From positions 186,001 to 250,000 of the forward strand of contig CP006667.1 of assembly GCA_000471925.1 (NCBI GenBank): a stretch of 64,000 nucleotides of DNA, given 5' to 3'. Within the stretch, counting starts at the first letter, position 1; each line of letters opens with the position of its first letter. Shown in pieces: positions 41,083-51,725 of the stretch. Source of the stretch: Ralstonia pickettii DTP0602 (GTDB taxonomy: Bacteria; Pseudomonadota; Gammaproteobacteria; Burkholderiales; Burkholderiaceae). The notes beneath the pieces are model-generated. The model saw only the letters and a list, made by a program, of their open reading frames with translations. It was not told the DNA's origin and did no database searches. The position numbers were made by a program, and so were the translations under genes.

Positions 41083-42015
41083 TCAGTTGGCCGCCGCCGA
41101 CCGCACCGGCCCGCTCGCCTTATCGCGCATCAGCGCATGCGTATCGTCGATCCACTTCTGGAAGCGGTCTTCGGCGTGCGCCTTCTGCTTGGGCGTGGTC
41201 ATGTTGGCGATAGCCACGGTCAGCGCAACGCCGGCGTTGTTGGTGGCCTCGTGGCTGACGGCGCGCCTGCCCGGCGGGTTTTGCCAGTATTCGCGGAAGC
41301 GCCGCAGCAGGTCCATCACCTGCGCCTTGGGCGGTTGCGTAGTCTGCACGTAGCGCACCAGCTTGATCCATTCCTGCTGCCGGGCCACGCGCTCGGCATA
41401 GCGGGCGTCGGCGTTCTGCACCACCGGGGCGAGCGCGGCGCGGATCGCCTTCTCCTGTTCGTTGGAGAAGCTGCCGTAGACCAGCTTGGCGTATTCCATC
41501 ACCTTGTCAAAGCGCGCCTCTTCGCGCTCGGCCGGCTTGGAATTCAGGAATGTCTTGCGGTACTTGGCATTGCCGTCGGCGAACTTCTTCTCCATCCGGC
41601 TGATCTGCTCAGGCGTCAGCGTCAGCAGCAGGTCGGCCATGTCGGGCATCGCATAGTCAAATGACTGGCGCGCGAGCCGCTGCGAAGCGTCCTGGAAGTG
41701 CTCGACCATGGCCGGGGTGACCGGCTGGCGCACCTCGGCCTTGGCGTGCTGCAGCAGGCTGGCGATCTCCGGAAGCTGCGCCTTGCGGTGCCAGGCGAAG
41801 AAGCGCGCGATGGCCTCGCGCGTGTGCGGTTCCTGCTCGGAACTGACGTCGACATAGTTGTCGATCCACCAGTACGCCAGGTGGTCGCCCTGCTGGTATC
41901 CCAGCTTCATGGCGCTGCATGCGCACAGTGCCGCCGCACCCAGAAACACGAAAATCCGCCGTGCCCAGCGATTGTGAGTTTCAGAAACAGCGGCGCGTTG
42001 CGCAGAATGCGCCAT
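41083..42015 (-). CDS. DUF6279-type lipoprotein
   Basis: A 310-residue probable lipoprotein. The N-terminal segment IFVFLGAAALCACS gives a lipobox LCA-C near residue 30, followed by YQQGDHLAYWWIDNYVDV, which is the family's recognisable start. The rest is charged and helical. ATG 42015 was chosen; an ATG at 42033 is possible. It is divergent from glmU. Function unknown. Confidence 0.82.
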   Translation of the reverse strand: MAHSAQRAAVSETHNRWARRIFVFLGAAALCACSAMKLGYQQGDHLAYWWIDNYVDVSSEQEPHTREAIARFFAWHRKAQLPEIASLLQHAKAEVRQPVTPAMVEHFQDASQRLARQSFDYAMPDMADLLLTLTPEQISRMEKKFADGNAKYRKTFLNSKPAEREEARFDKVMEYAKLVYGSFSNEQEKAIRAALAPVVQNADARYAERVARQQEWIKLVRYVQTTQPPKAQVMDLLRRFREYWQNPPGRRAVSHEATNNAGVALTVAIANMTTPKQKAHAEDRFQKWIDDTHALMRDKASGPVRSAAAN

Positions 42016-42200
42016 GTTAAAATCGGCGCGCATCGCCCCGGGCTTGTTTCGCTGGCCGCCAGCCCAGTGCTGGCAAGGGTTTGCGGGATTTTTCGCGGGC
42101 CCGGCGGCGCTGTTCCGCCAACCCTGGCGGTACATTCCGCGAAACACCCGGCCGGCGTTTTCCAGAATATTTTTGGACACACTCACTTAGGGGTCTCCTT

Positions 42201-43565
42201 GTGAATATCGTCATTCTCGCCGCGGGCATGGGCAAGCGGATGTATTCCGATTTGCCCAAGGTGCTGCACCCGGTTGCGGGGCGGCCCATGCTGGCCCACG
42301 TCCTGGATACGGCTCGTGCGCTGTCGCCGTCGCGGCTGGTCGTCGTCGTCGGTCACGGTGCCGCGCGCGTGCGCGAGGCCGTTGCCGCAGACGATGTCGC
42401 CTTCGCCGAGCAGGCCCAGCAGCTCGGCACGGGCCATGCGGTGATGCAGGCACTTCCATTGTTGGACGACAGCCAGCCTACATTGGTTCTGTATGGTGAC
42501 GTGCCGCTCACTACCGCCGCCACGCTCAAGGCACTGGTGGCCGAAGCCGGCGCACGGCGCTTCGGGGTGCTGACGGTGGAAATGCCCGATCCGACCGGCT
42601 ATGGTCGCATCGTGCGCGACGCCGCCGGCAACGTCGTCCGCATTGTCGAGCAAAAGGACGCCAGCGACGCGGTCAAGGCGATCCGCGAGATCAACACCGG
42701 CATTATCGTGTGCCCGACCGGCCACCTGCGCAAGTGGCTTTCCACACTGCGCAACGACAACGCCCAGGGCGAGTACTATCTGACGGACACCGTCGAGCGC
42801 GCCGCCACCGAAGGCGTGGAGATCGTCTCGGCCCAGCCTGCGGCGATCTGGGAGACGCTTGGCGTCAACAGCAAGCTGCAACTGGCGGAGGTCGAGCGCA
42901 TCCACCAGGGCAACCAGGCCCGCCGCCTGCTGGAAGCCGGCGTGACGCTGCTGGATCCGGCCCGCATCGACGTGCGCGGCGAGCTGACCTGCGGCCGCGA
43001 CGTCACCATCGACGTCGGCTGCGTGTTCGAAGGCCGCGTGCACCTGGAGGACGGTGCCCGGATCGGCGCCAATTGCGTGATCCGCAACAGCACCGTGGGT
43101 GCCGGCGCGCTGGTGCACCCGTTCTGCCATATCGACGAGGCCAGGATCGGCCCGGCCGGCCGCATCGGCCCGTACGCGCGCCTGCGCCCCGGCACCGAGC
43201 TGGGCGAGGACGTGCATATCGGCAATTTCGTCGAAGTCAAGAACGCACAGGTGGCTGCGCACAGCAAGGCCAACCACCTGGCCTATGTGGGCGACGCCAC
43301 AGTGGGGTCGCGCGTCAACATTGGCGCGGGTACCATCACCTGCAACTATGACGGTGTGAACAAGCACCGCACGGTGATCGAGGACGATGTCTTTATCGGG
43401 TCCGACACGCAGCTGGTGGCGCCGGTGACGGTGCGCCGCGGCGCCACGTTGGGCGCCGGCACCACGCTGACCAAGGAGGCGCCCGCCGACAAGCTGACGC
43501 TGTCGCGGGCCAAGCAGCTGACCATCGACGCCTGGCAGCGTCCGGTCAAGCAGCCGAAGAAGTAA
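42201..43565 (+). CDS. glmU: Bifunctional UDP-GlcNAc pyrophosphorylase / GlcN-1-P N-acetyltransferase
   Basis: A 454-residue enzyme making UDP-GlcNAc for cell wall and LPS. The N-terminal nucleotidyltransferase opens [14 protein letters not shown], and QLGTGHAV binds uridine. From about residue 250 the left-handed beta-helix acetyltransferase follows, with NFVEVKNA and [16 protein letters not shown] 42201 is the start, with TAGGGG upstream. glmS lies 112 bases downstream. Confidence 0.96.
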   Translation: MNIVILAAGMGKRMYSDLPKVLHPVAGRPMLAHVLDTARALSPSRLVVVVGHGAARVREAVAADDVAFAEQAQQLGTGHAVMQALPLLDDSQPTLVLYGDVPLTTAATLKALVAEAGARRFGVLTVEMPDPTGYGRIVRDAAGNVVRIVEQKDASDAVKAIREINTGIIVCPTGHLRKWLSTLRNDNAQGEYYLTDTVERAATEGVEIVSAQPAAIWETLGVNSKLQLAEVERIHQGNQARRLLEAGVTLLDPARIDVRGELTCGRDVTIDVGCVFEGRVHLEDGARIGANCVIRNSTVGAGALVHPFCHIDEARIGPAGRIGPYARLRPGTELGEDVHIGNFVEVKNAQVAAHSKANHLAYVGDATVGSRVNIGAGTITCNYDGVNKHRTVIEDDVFIGSDTQLVAPVTVRRGATLGAGTTLTKEAPADKLTLSRAKQLTIDAWQRPVKQPKK

Positions 43566-43677
43566 TCGTCAGGCCGCCGCTTGAGCGGCCAGGGAAACGC
43601 CGCCTCCGCCTCGCCGGGGCGGCGTCAGTGGTTTGATACCGGCGCCGCACAGGCGGCGCCTGAAACGGGGGTTCACC

Positions 43678-45516
<1,839 letters not shown>

Positions 45517-45535
45517 GTCGGCGCATCATCATGCA

Positions 45536-45566
45536 AAAGAGGCCCTTCCGGGCCTCTTTGCTTTGG
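45536..45566. terminator. Bidirectional intrinsic terminator between glmS and the LysR gene
   Basis: AAAGAGGCCC (45536-45545) and GGGCCTCTTT (45550-45559) form a perfect 10-bp stem with a TTCC loop. T-rich bases flank both sides, so it can serve glmS and the convergent regulator. Confidence 0.88.
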
Positions 45567-45649
45567 TGCGCAGGCTCACGCCACATACAGCAGGCACGCC
45601 CGCGCTGTCAGCGGATACACCAAGCTTGTGCCAGTGAGCCACGGGCGGG

Positions 45650-46606
45650 TCAGCCTGCATGCGGCGGCGCACCTTGGCTTTGCGCCAGCACTTCATGCAC
45701 CAGCGCCGCGAACGCGCGTACGGCCGGCGAGGGCGAGTGCCCGGCCAGCGACACGATGCCGTACTGCGCCCTGAGTTCGCTGGGCGGGCGCATCGGCAGG
45801 GCCACCGCCGCGCCTTGCGCACAGGCGTCGGCCATCATCGCCGCCGGTACCAGCGCCACGGCGTCGGTGCCCAGCATCAGCGTGCGCAGCGCGTGCATGT
45901 CGTTGCAGGTGACGGTCAACAGGGCGGGGGCGTCTTCGCCGGCCGGGCCGGCATTCTCACCAGCATCGTGCAGCGCTTGCCGGAAGAAATCGCGGATATG
46001 CGGCGGCAGCCGCGGCCCCGCCACCGGGAAGGCCGTCAGCGCGGGGAGGCTGACTTCGCGCAACTGCGCCAGCGGATGCGCGCGGCGCACGAAGAACCCG
46101 GTCTCGAGCGCCGGCAGCCGCTCGATCTGCAGGTGGCCGAGCGCCGCCAGGCTGCGGCTTTCTCCGACGAAGATGTCGAGCCGCTCGGCTTCCAGCGCGC
46201 GCAGCATGGCCGGGGTGTCGGCGGTCTCCACGTCGATGCGCAGGCGCGGGTAGCGCCGCACCAGCGCCTCCAGCACCGGATCGAGCAGGAACGACGCGGC
46301 GAACGGCCCGAAACCGGCGCGGATCTCGCCGATCTCCACGTCCTCCAGCAGCTGCAGGTCGCGCCGCAGCTCGCGGCCCTCGCGCAGCATGCGCCGCGCG
46401 CGTTCCAGCACCAGCGCGCCGGCTGCGGTCGGGCGCACTTTGCCGTAGCTGCGGTCGATCAGCTGGCCCAGGTCGGCTTCCAGCGCCTGGATGCTGCGCG
46501 TCAGTGCCGGCTGCGACAGGTGCAGTGCGGTGGCGGCGCGGGCAAAGCTGCCCTGTTCGACCAGGGTGACGAAGTGATGCAGCTGCCTTATTCCCATCAA
46601 GCCCAT
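45650..46606 (-). CDS. LysR family transcriptional regulator
   Basis: A 318-residue regulator with an N-terminal winged helix (FARAATALHLSQPALTRSIQALEADLGQ) and a LysR substrate-binding domain. Starts at 46606 or 46597 are both plausible; neither has a strong ribosome site. It is divergent from a Bug-type binding protein, the usual pairing in this group, so it probably controls that gene through sites in the 110-base gap. Confidence 0.9.
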   Translation of the reverse strand: MGLMGIRQLHHFVTLVEQGSFARAATALHLSQPALTRSIQALEADLGQLIDRSYGKVRPTAAGALVLERARRMLREGRELRRDLQLLEDVEIGEIRAGFGPFAASFLLDPVLEALVRRYPRLRIDVETADTPAMLRALEAERLDIFVGESRSLAALGHLQIERLPALETGFFVRRAHPLAQLREVSLPALTAFPVAGPRLPPHIRDFFRQALHDAGENAGPAGEDAPALLTVTCNDMHALRTLMLGTDAVALVPAAMMADACAQGAAVALPMRPPSELRAQYGIVSLAGHSPSPAVRAFAALVHEVLAQSQGAPPHAG

Positions 46607-46628
46607 GAACTTAACCGTTTCTGCATGG

Positions 46629-46643
46629 AAATATGAAAAATAT
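46629..46643. promoter_or_regulatory. Probable LysR-type binding site (T-N11-A)
   Basis: AATAT-GAAAA-ATATT is a perfect 5-base inverted repeat around a 5-base centre, containing the T-N11-A core of LysR operators. It lies in the divergent gap, 23 bases from the regulator start. Confidence 0.5.
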
Positions 46644-46716
46644 TGCATTGGACGTGGTTTCTCAAGCCCGCTACCGTTGTCCTCCAAAACCATAAAGACG
46701 ACCTGGAGACGACGAC

Positions 46717-47697
46717 ATGAACCGACGCGCAATGCTCGCGCTCGCACTCGGCGGGCTTACGCTCAGCCTGGCCCTGCCGGCCGCGGCGCAAACCTATCCC
46801 GTCAAGCCCATCCGCATCGTGGTGCCCTATGTGGCCGGCGGCGGCACCGACACCATTGCCCGCGCCATGGGTGAGAAGCTCAGCAAGCGGCTGGGCCAGC
46901 CCGTGGTGGTGGACAACAAGGCCGGCGCCTCCGGCATCATCGGCACCGACGCCGTGGCCAAGGCCGCGCCCGACGGCTACACGCTGCTGCTGACGATCAC
47001 CCAGTCGGTGCTGACCAACCAGTTCCTGTACGAGAAGCTGCCCTACGACCCGCGCAAGGACCTGACCATGATCAGCGTGCTGGCCGATGCGCAGCTGGTG
47101 CTGGTGGCACATCCGTCGGTGTCGGCGCGCACGGTGCGTGAGCTGGGCGACTACGCGCGCGCCCGGCCGGGCAAGGTCACCTATGCCTCGTGGGGCGTGG
47201 GCTCGCTGTCGCATCTGAGCGGCGCCTACTTCAGCAAGCTCACGCGCGGCGATGCCACGCACGTGCCGTACAAGGGCGAGGCGCCGATGATGCAGGACCT
47301 GCTGGGCGGCCAGGTGCAGTTCGGCTTTGCCAGCATCCTGACGGCCAAGCCGTATATCCAGAGCGGCAAGCTCAAGGCCCTGGCAGTCACCGGCACGCAG
47401 CGTAGCAGCGCGCTGCCGGAGATGCCGACCTTTGCCGAATCCGGCATGCAGGACAGCGCCTTCAAGACGCTGGGATGGATCGGCCTGCTGGCGCCGGTGG
47501 GGGTGCCCGCGCCGGTGGTCGCAAAGCTGGAAGGCGAGGTGCGCGCAATCCTGCAGACGCCGGATATGCAGGCGCGGCTGGTGGCGCTGGGACTGCGCAC
47601 CGTGGGCAGTTCGCCGGCCGAGGCGCAGGCGCTTTATGCGCGCGACTGGCCGGTGCTGAAAACGCTGGTGGCGGATTCGGGCGCGAAGCTGGACTGA
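46717..47697 (+). CDS. Bug-family tripartite tricarboxylate transporter substrate-binding protein
   Basis: A 326-residue periplasmic protein. The signal peptide ends LALPAAAQ, then YPVKPIRIVVPYVAGGGTDTIARAM, which is the Bug (TctC-like) hallmark. It has no membrane partners (TctA/TctB) nearby, as is usual for most Bug genes in Cupriavidus and Bordetella. The ligand is a small carboxylate by family, but unassigned. Confidence 0.92.
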   Translation: MNRRAMLALALGGLTLSLALPAAAQTYPVKPIRIVVPYVAGGGTDTIARAMGEKLSKRLGQPVVVDNKAGASGIIGTDAVAKAAPDGYTLLLTITQSVLTNQFLYEKLPYDPRKDLTMISVLADAQLVLVAHPSVSARTVRELGDYARARPGKVTYASWGVGSLSHLSGAYFSKLTRGDATHVPYKGEAPMMQDLLGGQVQFGFASILTAKPYIQSGKLKALAVTGTQRSSALPEMPTFAESGMQDSAFKTLGWIGLLAPVGVPAPVVAKLEGEVRAILQTPDMQARLVALGLRTVGSSPAEAQALYARDWPVLKTLVADSGAKLD

Positions 47698-47721
47698 TTA
47701 TTCCTGCCTGAATCCCGAGGA

Positions 47722-47757
47722 CGGGCGGCGCGGCGGATACCGCGTCCGCCCGTTTTT
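47722..47757 (+). terminator. Rho-independent terminator of the Bug-family gene
   Basis: CGGGCGG (47722-47728) pairs with CCGCCCG (47746-47752) with a further GCGG/CCGC pairing inside, followed by five T residues. It lies 24 bases after the stop. Confidence 0.85.
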
Positions 47758-47933
47758 CATTTGGTTATCGTGTGCGAATCGGACGAATAGAGGGCGAATA
47801 GAAACTATTGCCATTCGCATCCTCAATTAGCCCGGGGAAACTGGAAAACCCGCCGAATTCGCTTGATGTACGCCTTGGCCGGACTACCATGAAAGCCACG
47901 ACGGGAGATTCCCTGCGGATATTCCGTGTGCAT

Positions 47934-47952
47934 GAAAATAATAATTGATCCA
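47934..47952 (+). promoter_or_regulatory. Possible degenerate Fur-type site upstream of bacterioferritin
   Basis: The AT-rich GAAAATAATAATTGATCCA matches 11 of 19 positions of the enterobacterial Fur box and lies 30 bases before the bfr ATG in otherwise GC-rich DNA. This is suggestive only. Confidence 0.25.
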
Positions 47953-47981
47953 CCCGTATCGAGGGGTCGTTAGGGGTTGCC

Positions 47982-48458
47982 ATGAAAAGCGACAAAAAGG
48001 TGATCCAGTTGCTCAATGGCCAGCTCAGGCATGAGCTCACCGCGATCAACCAGTATTTCCTGCATGCCCGCATGTACGGGCATTGGGGGCTCAATGCCCT
48101 GGGCAAGCACGAATACGAGGAATCGATCGAGGAAATGAAGCATGCCGACAAGCTGATCGAGCGCATCCTGCTGCTTGACGGCCTGCCCAACCTGCAGGAC
48201 CTGAACAAGCTGCTGATCGGCGAAAACACCGAGGAAATGCTCGGCTGCGACCTGAAGCTGGAGCAGGTCTCGCAGGCAAGCTGCAAGGATGCGATCAAGT
48301 ATTTCGAATCGGTCGGCGACTACGTGTCGCGCAAGGTCGTGGTCGATATCCTGGAGGCCACCGAAGAGCATATCGACTGGCTTGAAGCGCAGCTCGAACT
48401 GATTGGCAAGGTCGGCGCGCAGAACTATATCCAGTCCGCCATGGGCGACATCGGCTAG
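47982..48458 (+). CDS. bfr: Bacterioferritin
   Basis: A 158-residue iron-storage protein. The haem-ligand Met (residue 52) lies in EEMKHADKLIERIL. Ferroxidase ligands are visible as Glu18 in RHELTAINQYF, Glu51, His54, Glu94-region and the later EEHIDWLE. Length matches Bfr exactly. It stands alone between two terminated units and directly precedes tRNA-Cys. Confidence 0.95.
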   Translation: MKSDKKVIQLLNGQLRHELTAINQYFLHARMYGHWGLNALGKHEYEESIEEMKHADKLIERILLLDGLPNLQDLNKLLIGENTEEMLGCDLKLEQVSQASCKDAIKYFESVGDYVSRKVVVDILEATEEHIDWLEAQLELIGKVGAQNYIQSAMGDIG

Positions 48459-48487
48459 CCGCTCCGGGGCAGCGCCTGCGCGGTGCC

Positions 48488-48516
48488 CTGCAGACTTTTC
48501 CATTTCCCGCTACACT
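48488..48516 (+). promoter_or_regulatory. Probable promoter of tRNA-Cys
   Basis: CTGCAG (48488-48493), a 17-base spacer and TACACT (48511-48516) form a fair sigma-70 promoter 41 bases before the tRNA. The -35 resembles the CTGCAA proposed for metK. Confidence 0.45.
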
Positions 48517-48557
48517 GCGGCCCGCAACCCGACGCGCCTGTATGACGCGTCGTCCAC

Positions 48558-48632
48558 GGCGGGGTGGCAGAGTGGTGATGCAACGGCCTGCAAAGCCGTG
48601 TACGACGGTTCGATTCCGTATCCCCGCCTCCA
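48558..48632 (+). tRNA. tRNA-Cys (GCA)
   Basis: The acceptor arms GGCGGGG (48558-48564) and CCCCGCC (48622-48628) pair fully, followed by T and an encoded CCA. The anticodon stem ACGGC/GCCGT closes loop CTGCAAA, giving anticodon GCA (48590-48592). The T arm contains GGTTCGATTCC. It is not on the ORF-based gene set; all arms fold normally. Confidence 0.97.
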
Positions 48633-48977
48633 GTATTCTCTTGCCGGCGCATTGCCGCCGGGCGTGAACGGCATCCCGTTCCTTTGCGCTGCGCGACGCT
48701 CCTGCAACGCTCTCATCTCTCAGCGTTTTCCCGCATACCACTCCGGCCGCGTGAACGCGCAGCCATGCGCGCGCCTGCGCCAAAATAACCTACGTATTTC
48801 CGTACACCCCCCTTATTCGGTTTCATCCCTGATAGATCAAAGCGGGCGGATCGGGTAGTGTTGCGCGTCAGGCCAAAACGGCCTGCGTGCATAGCGCGCC
48901 GCCTGCCGGCAGCGCAACCATGACCGGGCTTCCATGGTGTTCCCGTCGCTAAGTGATGTGAAGAAGAGAGGCTCCAG
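48633..48977. other. Intergenic region after tRNA-Cys, with a short inverted repeat
   Basis: This 345-base gap holds no credible gene; the frame crossing the tRNA is not coding. TACG-TATTTC-CGTA at 48791-48804 is a small inverted repeat of unknown meaning, about 175 bases before the acetyltransferase start. No intrinsic terminator for the tRNA was recognised. Confidence 0.4.
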
Positions 48978-49421
48978 ATGATCAAGGACCTGCGGATCCG
49001 GGCGGCCATGCCCTCGGACGCGCCAGCCGTGGGCGCAGTGCTCGAGCGTTGCGGCCTGCCGACAGACGATGTGTTCCGCTTGCTGGAGCACTTCCACGTC
49101 GCCATTCTCGAATCGCAGATCATCGGCTGCGCTGCCGGTGAGCTGTTCGGTCAGACCGTGGTCATCCGCTCGGTCGCCGTGCTGCCAGAGCACCGCGACC
49201 AGGGCGTGGCCACGCACGTGGTGCATGCCGCGCTGATGCGCGCGCGTGCCAACGGCGCGCGGCGCGCGGTGCTGCTGGCCTCGAGTTGCCCCAGCTATTT
49301 CGCCCGCTACGGCTTTACGCTGGTGCCGGCCGCCAAGCTGCCGCAGGAGGTGATGTCCTCCAGCGAATTCCATCGCCATACGGATACGCCGCCGCTGTGC
49401 ATGTGGTGCGAGTTGAGCTGA
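48978..49421 (+). CDS. GNAT acetyltransferase (ArsN2-like)
   Basis: A 147-residue acetyltransferase with the acetyl-CoA motif VAVLPEHRDQGVATHVV and the late PSYFARYGF. GAGAGG precedes the ATG. The order of the motifs and the C-terminal Ser-rich/Met-Trp-Cys end resemble ArsN2-type proteins linked to arsenic resistance, but no ars genes are nearby, so the substrate is unproven. Confidence 0.8.
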   Translation: MIKDLRIRAAMPSDAPAVGAVLERCGLPTDDVFRLLEHFHVAILESQIIGCAAGELFGQTVVIRSVAVLPEHRDQGVATHVVHAALMRARANGARRAVLLASSCPSYFARYGFTLVPAAKLPQEVMSSSEFHRHTDTPPLCMWCELS

Positions 49422-49457
49422 GCCCGCACCAGGTGGAGTGAGCGGGAGATGCGCGCG

Positions 49458-50444
49458 TCAGTGCGCGCCATCCTCGCAGCGGCTGATCTCCACCGTCACG
49501 TGCACCAGTTCCTCGTGCACGGACAGCGCCTGCCGCACGCGTTGCGGCGTCAGCGCCTGGTCATGCGTCACCAGGCTGACGATGCAGGCGAACTTCTGCC
49601 GGCCTACGCGCCATACATGCAGGTCGGTCACGCTGGTAGGTTGCTCACCCTGGTTGTGGCCATGGTCGAGGCTCGCCAGCACCTCGCGCACTTCTTCCAC
49701 CACTGGGTGGTCCATCTCGCGGTCCAGCAGCACCGTGCCGCTCTGGCGCAGCAGGCCGATCGCCCACTTGCCCACCAGCGCCGCGCCCACCAGCCCCATC
49801 ACCGGGTCCAGCCAGGCCAAGCCCAGCCACCAGCCGCCGGCCAGCGCGACGAGCGCGAGCACCGAGGTCGCGGCATCGGCCAGCACGTGCATATAGGCGG
49901 CGCGCAGGTTGATGTCGTGGTGGTGCTGGCCGTCGTGGTCATGGTGATGGTGGCCATGCCCGTGATCGTGGCCATGATCGTGCCCGTGTGAATGCCCGCC
50001 GAGGATCAGCGCGCAGCCCAGGTTGACCAGCAGTCCCAGCGCGGTCACGGCCATGGCCTCGCGGTAGTGGATTGCCTGCGGGCTGAACAGCCGCTCGACC
50101 GAGCCCGCCGCCATCAGCGCCGCGATGCCCAGCAGGAACACCGCGCTGGCAAAGCCGGCCAGCACCTCGATCTTCCAGGTGCCGAAGGCAAAGCGCCAGT
50201 CGCCGGCATAGCGCCGCGCGGCCGCATAGGCAAAGGCCGACAGGCCGATGGCAAGGGCGTGCGAACTCATGTGCCAGCCATCGGCCAGCAGCGCCATCGA
50301 GTTGAACCAGAGGCCAGCGGCGATTTCCACCACCATGGTGACGGCGGTGATCGCCATCACCAGGCGCGTGCCGCGCTCGGCGGCGCGGTTGCCGGTGTCG
50401 AAGGCGTGGCTGTGGGTCCACGCGGACAGGTCGTGGGTGTGCAT
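49458..50444 (-). CDS. dmeF: Cation diffusion facilitator, DmeF-type Co/Ni exporter
   Basis: A 328-residue CDF transporter with six membrane segments. The metal-site motifs are LLADGWHMSSH (D55, H58) in the second segment and HVLADAATS in the fifth. A long His/Asp-rich cytoplasmic loop lies at residues about 151-176 (HSHGHDHGHDHGHG and on). The loop and the N-terminal MHTHDLSAWTHSHAF match DmeF, which exports Co(II) and Ni(II). No dmeR-type regulator was seen beside it. Confidence 0.9.
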   Translation of the reverse strand: MHTHDLSAWTHSHAFDTGNRAAERGTRLVMAITAVTMVVEIAAGLWFNSMALLADGWHMSSHALAIGLSAFAYAAARRYAGDWRFAFGTWKIEVLAGFASAVFLLGIAALMAAGSVERLFSPQAIHYREAMAVTALGLLVNLGCALILGGHSHGHDHGHDHGHGHHHHDHDGQHHHDINLRAAYMHVLADAATSVLALVALAGGWWLGLAWLDPVMGLVGAALVGKWAIGLLRQSGTVLLDREMDHPVVEEVREVLASLDHGHNQGEQPTSVTDLHVWRVGRQKFACIVSLVTHDQALTPQRVRQALSVHEELVHVTVEISRCEDGAH

Positions 50445-50695
50445 CGTCAGGTCCTGCTCAAAGCTTGAAGTCGGTCAGTCGCGACTCTGCGGGGCGGCCA
50501 TTCACTCAGGCAAGGGTAGCAGAGCACCAGTGCGCCAACGGCTACATCCCTGACGGGCGCAGGGGCGGGTAGCCGGCCCAGATTGATGAATGCCTGGAAC
50601 GAATGAGTGTCGCCAGAGGAAATCATTTCCATGGATTTCGTGATTACACTTAGCCATCGGACGCCAATGCCAGCGGCCAGCACAGGAGACAGACG

Positions 50696-51574
50696 ATGTT
50701 CGAAGGATTCACGCCGCACCGGATCGATTGCGGCGAGGTAACCATACACGCGGTGGCGGGCGGGCAGGGCCCGGGTTTGCTGCTGCTGCACGGCCACCCG
50801 CAGACGCATGTGATCTGGCACAAGGTGGTGCCGGTGCTGGCGCAGCACTTCACCGTGGTGGCGGCCGACCTGCGCGGCTATGGCGACAGCGACAAGCCCG
50901 CCGGCCTGCCTGACCACGCCAACTACAGCAAGCGCACCATGGCCGCCGACCAGCTCGCGGTAATGCGCGCGCTGGGTTTCGACCAGTTCAGCGTGCTGGC
51001 GCACGATCGCGGCGCGCGCGTGGCGCACCGGCTGGCGGTCGACCATCCCGAGGCCGTGCAAAAGCTGGTGACGCTCGACATCGCGCCCACGCTGGCCATG
51101 TACGAGCAGACCCACGAGGCCTTTGCCCGCGCCTACTGGCACTGGTTCTTCCTGATCCGCCCGGCGCCGTTCCCCGAGACCCTGATCGAGGCCGATCCCG
51201 CGCTCTACCTGCGCCAGACCATGGGCAGCCGCAGCGCCGGGCTGGCGCCGTTCACCGACGCCGCCATGGCCGAGTACCTGCGCTGCCTGAGCCTGCCTGG
51301 CGCCGCCCACGGCCTGTGCGAGGACTACCGTGCCAGCGCCTCGATCGACCTGGAACATGACCGCGCGGACCTCGCTGCGGGGCGCATGGTCGAGTGCGAG
51401 ATGCTGGCGCTGTGGGGCGAGCACGGCGCGGTGGGTCAGTGTTTCCGGCCGCTGGAAGCGTGGCGCGAGGTGGCGCGCCGGGTGCGCGGCCATGCGCTGC
51501 CGAGCGGGCACTACATCGCCGAAGAGATTCCTGAGCGCCTGCTCGAGGAAGTGCTGCCTTTCCTGCGCGGCTGA
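50696..51574 (+). CDS. Haloacetate (fluoroacetate) dehalogenase-type alpha/beta hydrolase
   Basis: A 292-residue alpha/beta hydrolase. Residues matching the characterised fluoroacetate dehalogenase set are all present: nucleophile D104 in HDRGARVAHR with R105 and R108 for the carboxylate, D128, the halide pocket H149-W150 (YWHWFF) and Y211 (CEDYRA), and H272 (GHYIAEE). These enzymes hydrolyse fluoroacetate to glycolate. It stands alone, divergent from dmeF, with no transporter or regulator beside it. Other alpha/beta hydrolases of this subfamily act on chloroacetate or epoxides. Confidence 0.88.
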   Translation: MFEGFTPHRIDCGEVTIHAVAGGQGPGLLLLHGHPQTHVIWHKVVPVLAQHFTVVAADLRGYGDSDKPAGLPDHANYSKRTMAADQLAVMRALGFDQFSVLAHDRGARVAHRLAVDHPEAVQKLVTLDIAPTLAMYEQTHEAFARAYWHWFFLIRPAPFPETLIEADPALYLRQTMGSRSAGLAPFTDAAMAEYLRCLSLPGAAHGLCEDYRASASIDLEHDRADLAAGRMVECEMLALWGEHGAVGQCFRPLEAWREVARRVRGHALPSGHYIAEEIPERLLEEVLPFLRG

Positions 51575-51685
51575 CGGCGCCGCCGGCTGCTGCTGCCTTG
51601 CGGCGCAGCCGGTTTCCTCATGCCGGGTAGGCCCGGCACCTTTCCAAGCGCCCGGTTTCTGGAAGCGGTGTGTTTTCCACGTTGT

Positions 51686-51716
51686 GAAATATCCCAGTGT
51701 TTCGCTGGGATATTTC
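51686..51716. repeat. Perfect 12-bp hairpin, AT-rich
   Basis: GAAATATCCCAG (51686-51697), loop TGTTTCG, CTGGGATATTTC (51705-51716). There is no T tract afterwards. It lies between the hydrolase and the AcrR-like palindrome and differs in base composition from the surrounding DNA. Confidence 0.65.
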
Positions 51717-51725
51717 CGACGCCCT

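Noticed and set aside
47765..48298. 177-codon minus-strand frame overlapping the bfr promoter and gene
   Set aside because: Ser/Leu-rich antisense to bacterioferritin, with no ribosome site or domain.
48829..48841. FNR/DNR-type box (CTGATAGATCAA)
   Set aside because: The half-sites are separated by two bases instead of four, so it does not match the consensus.
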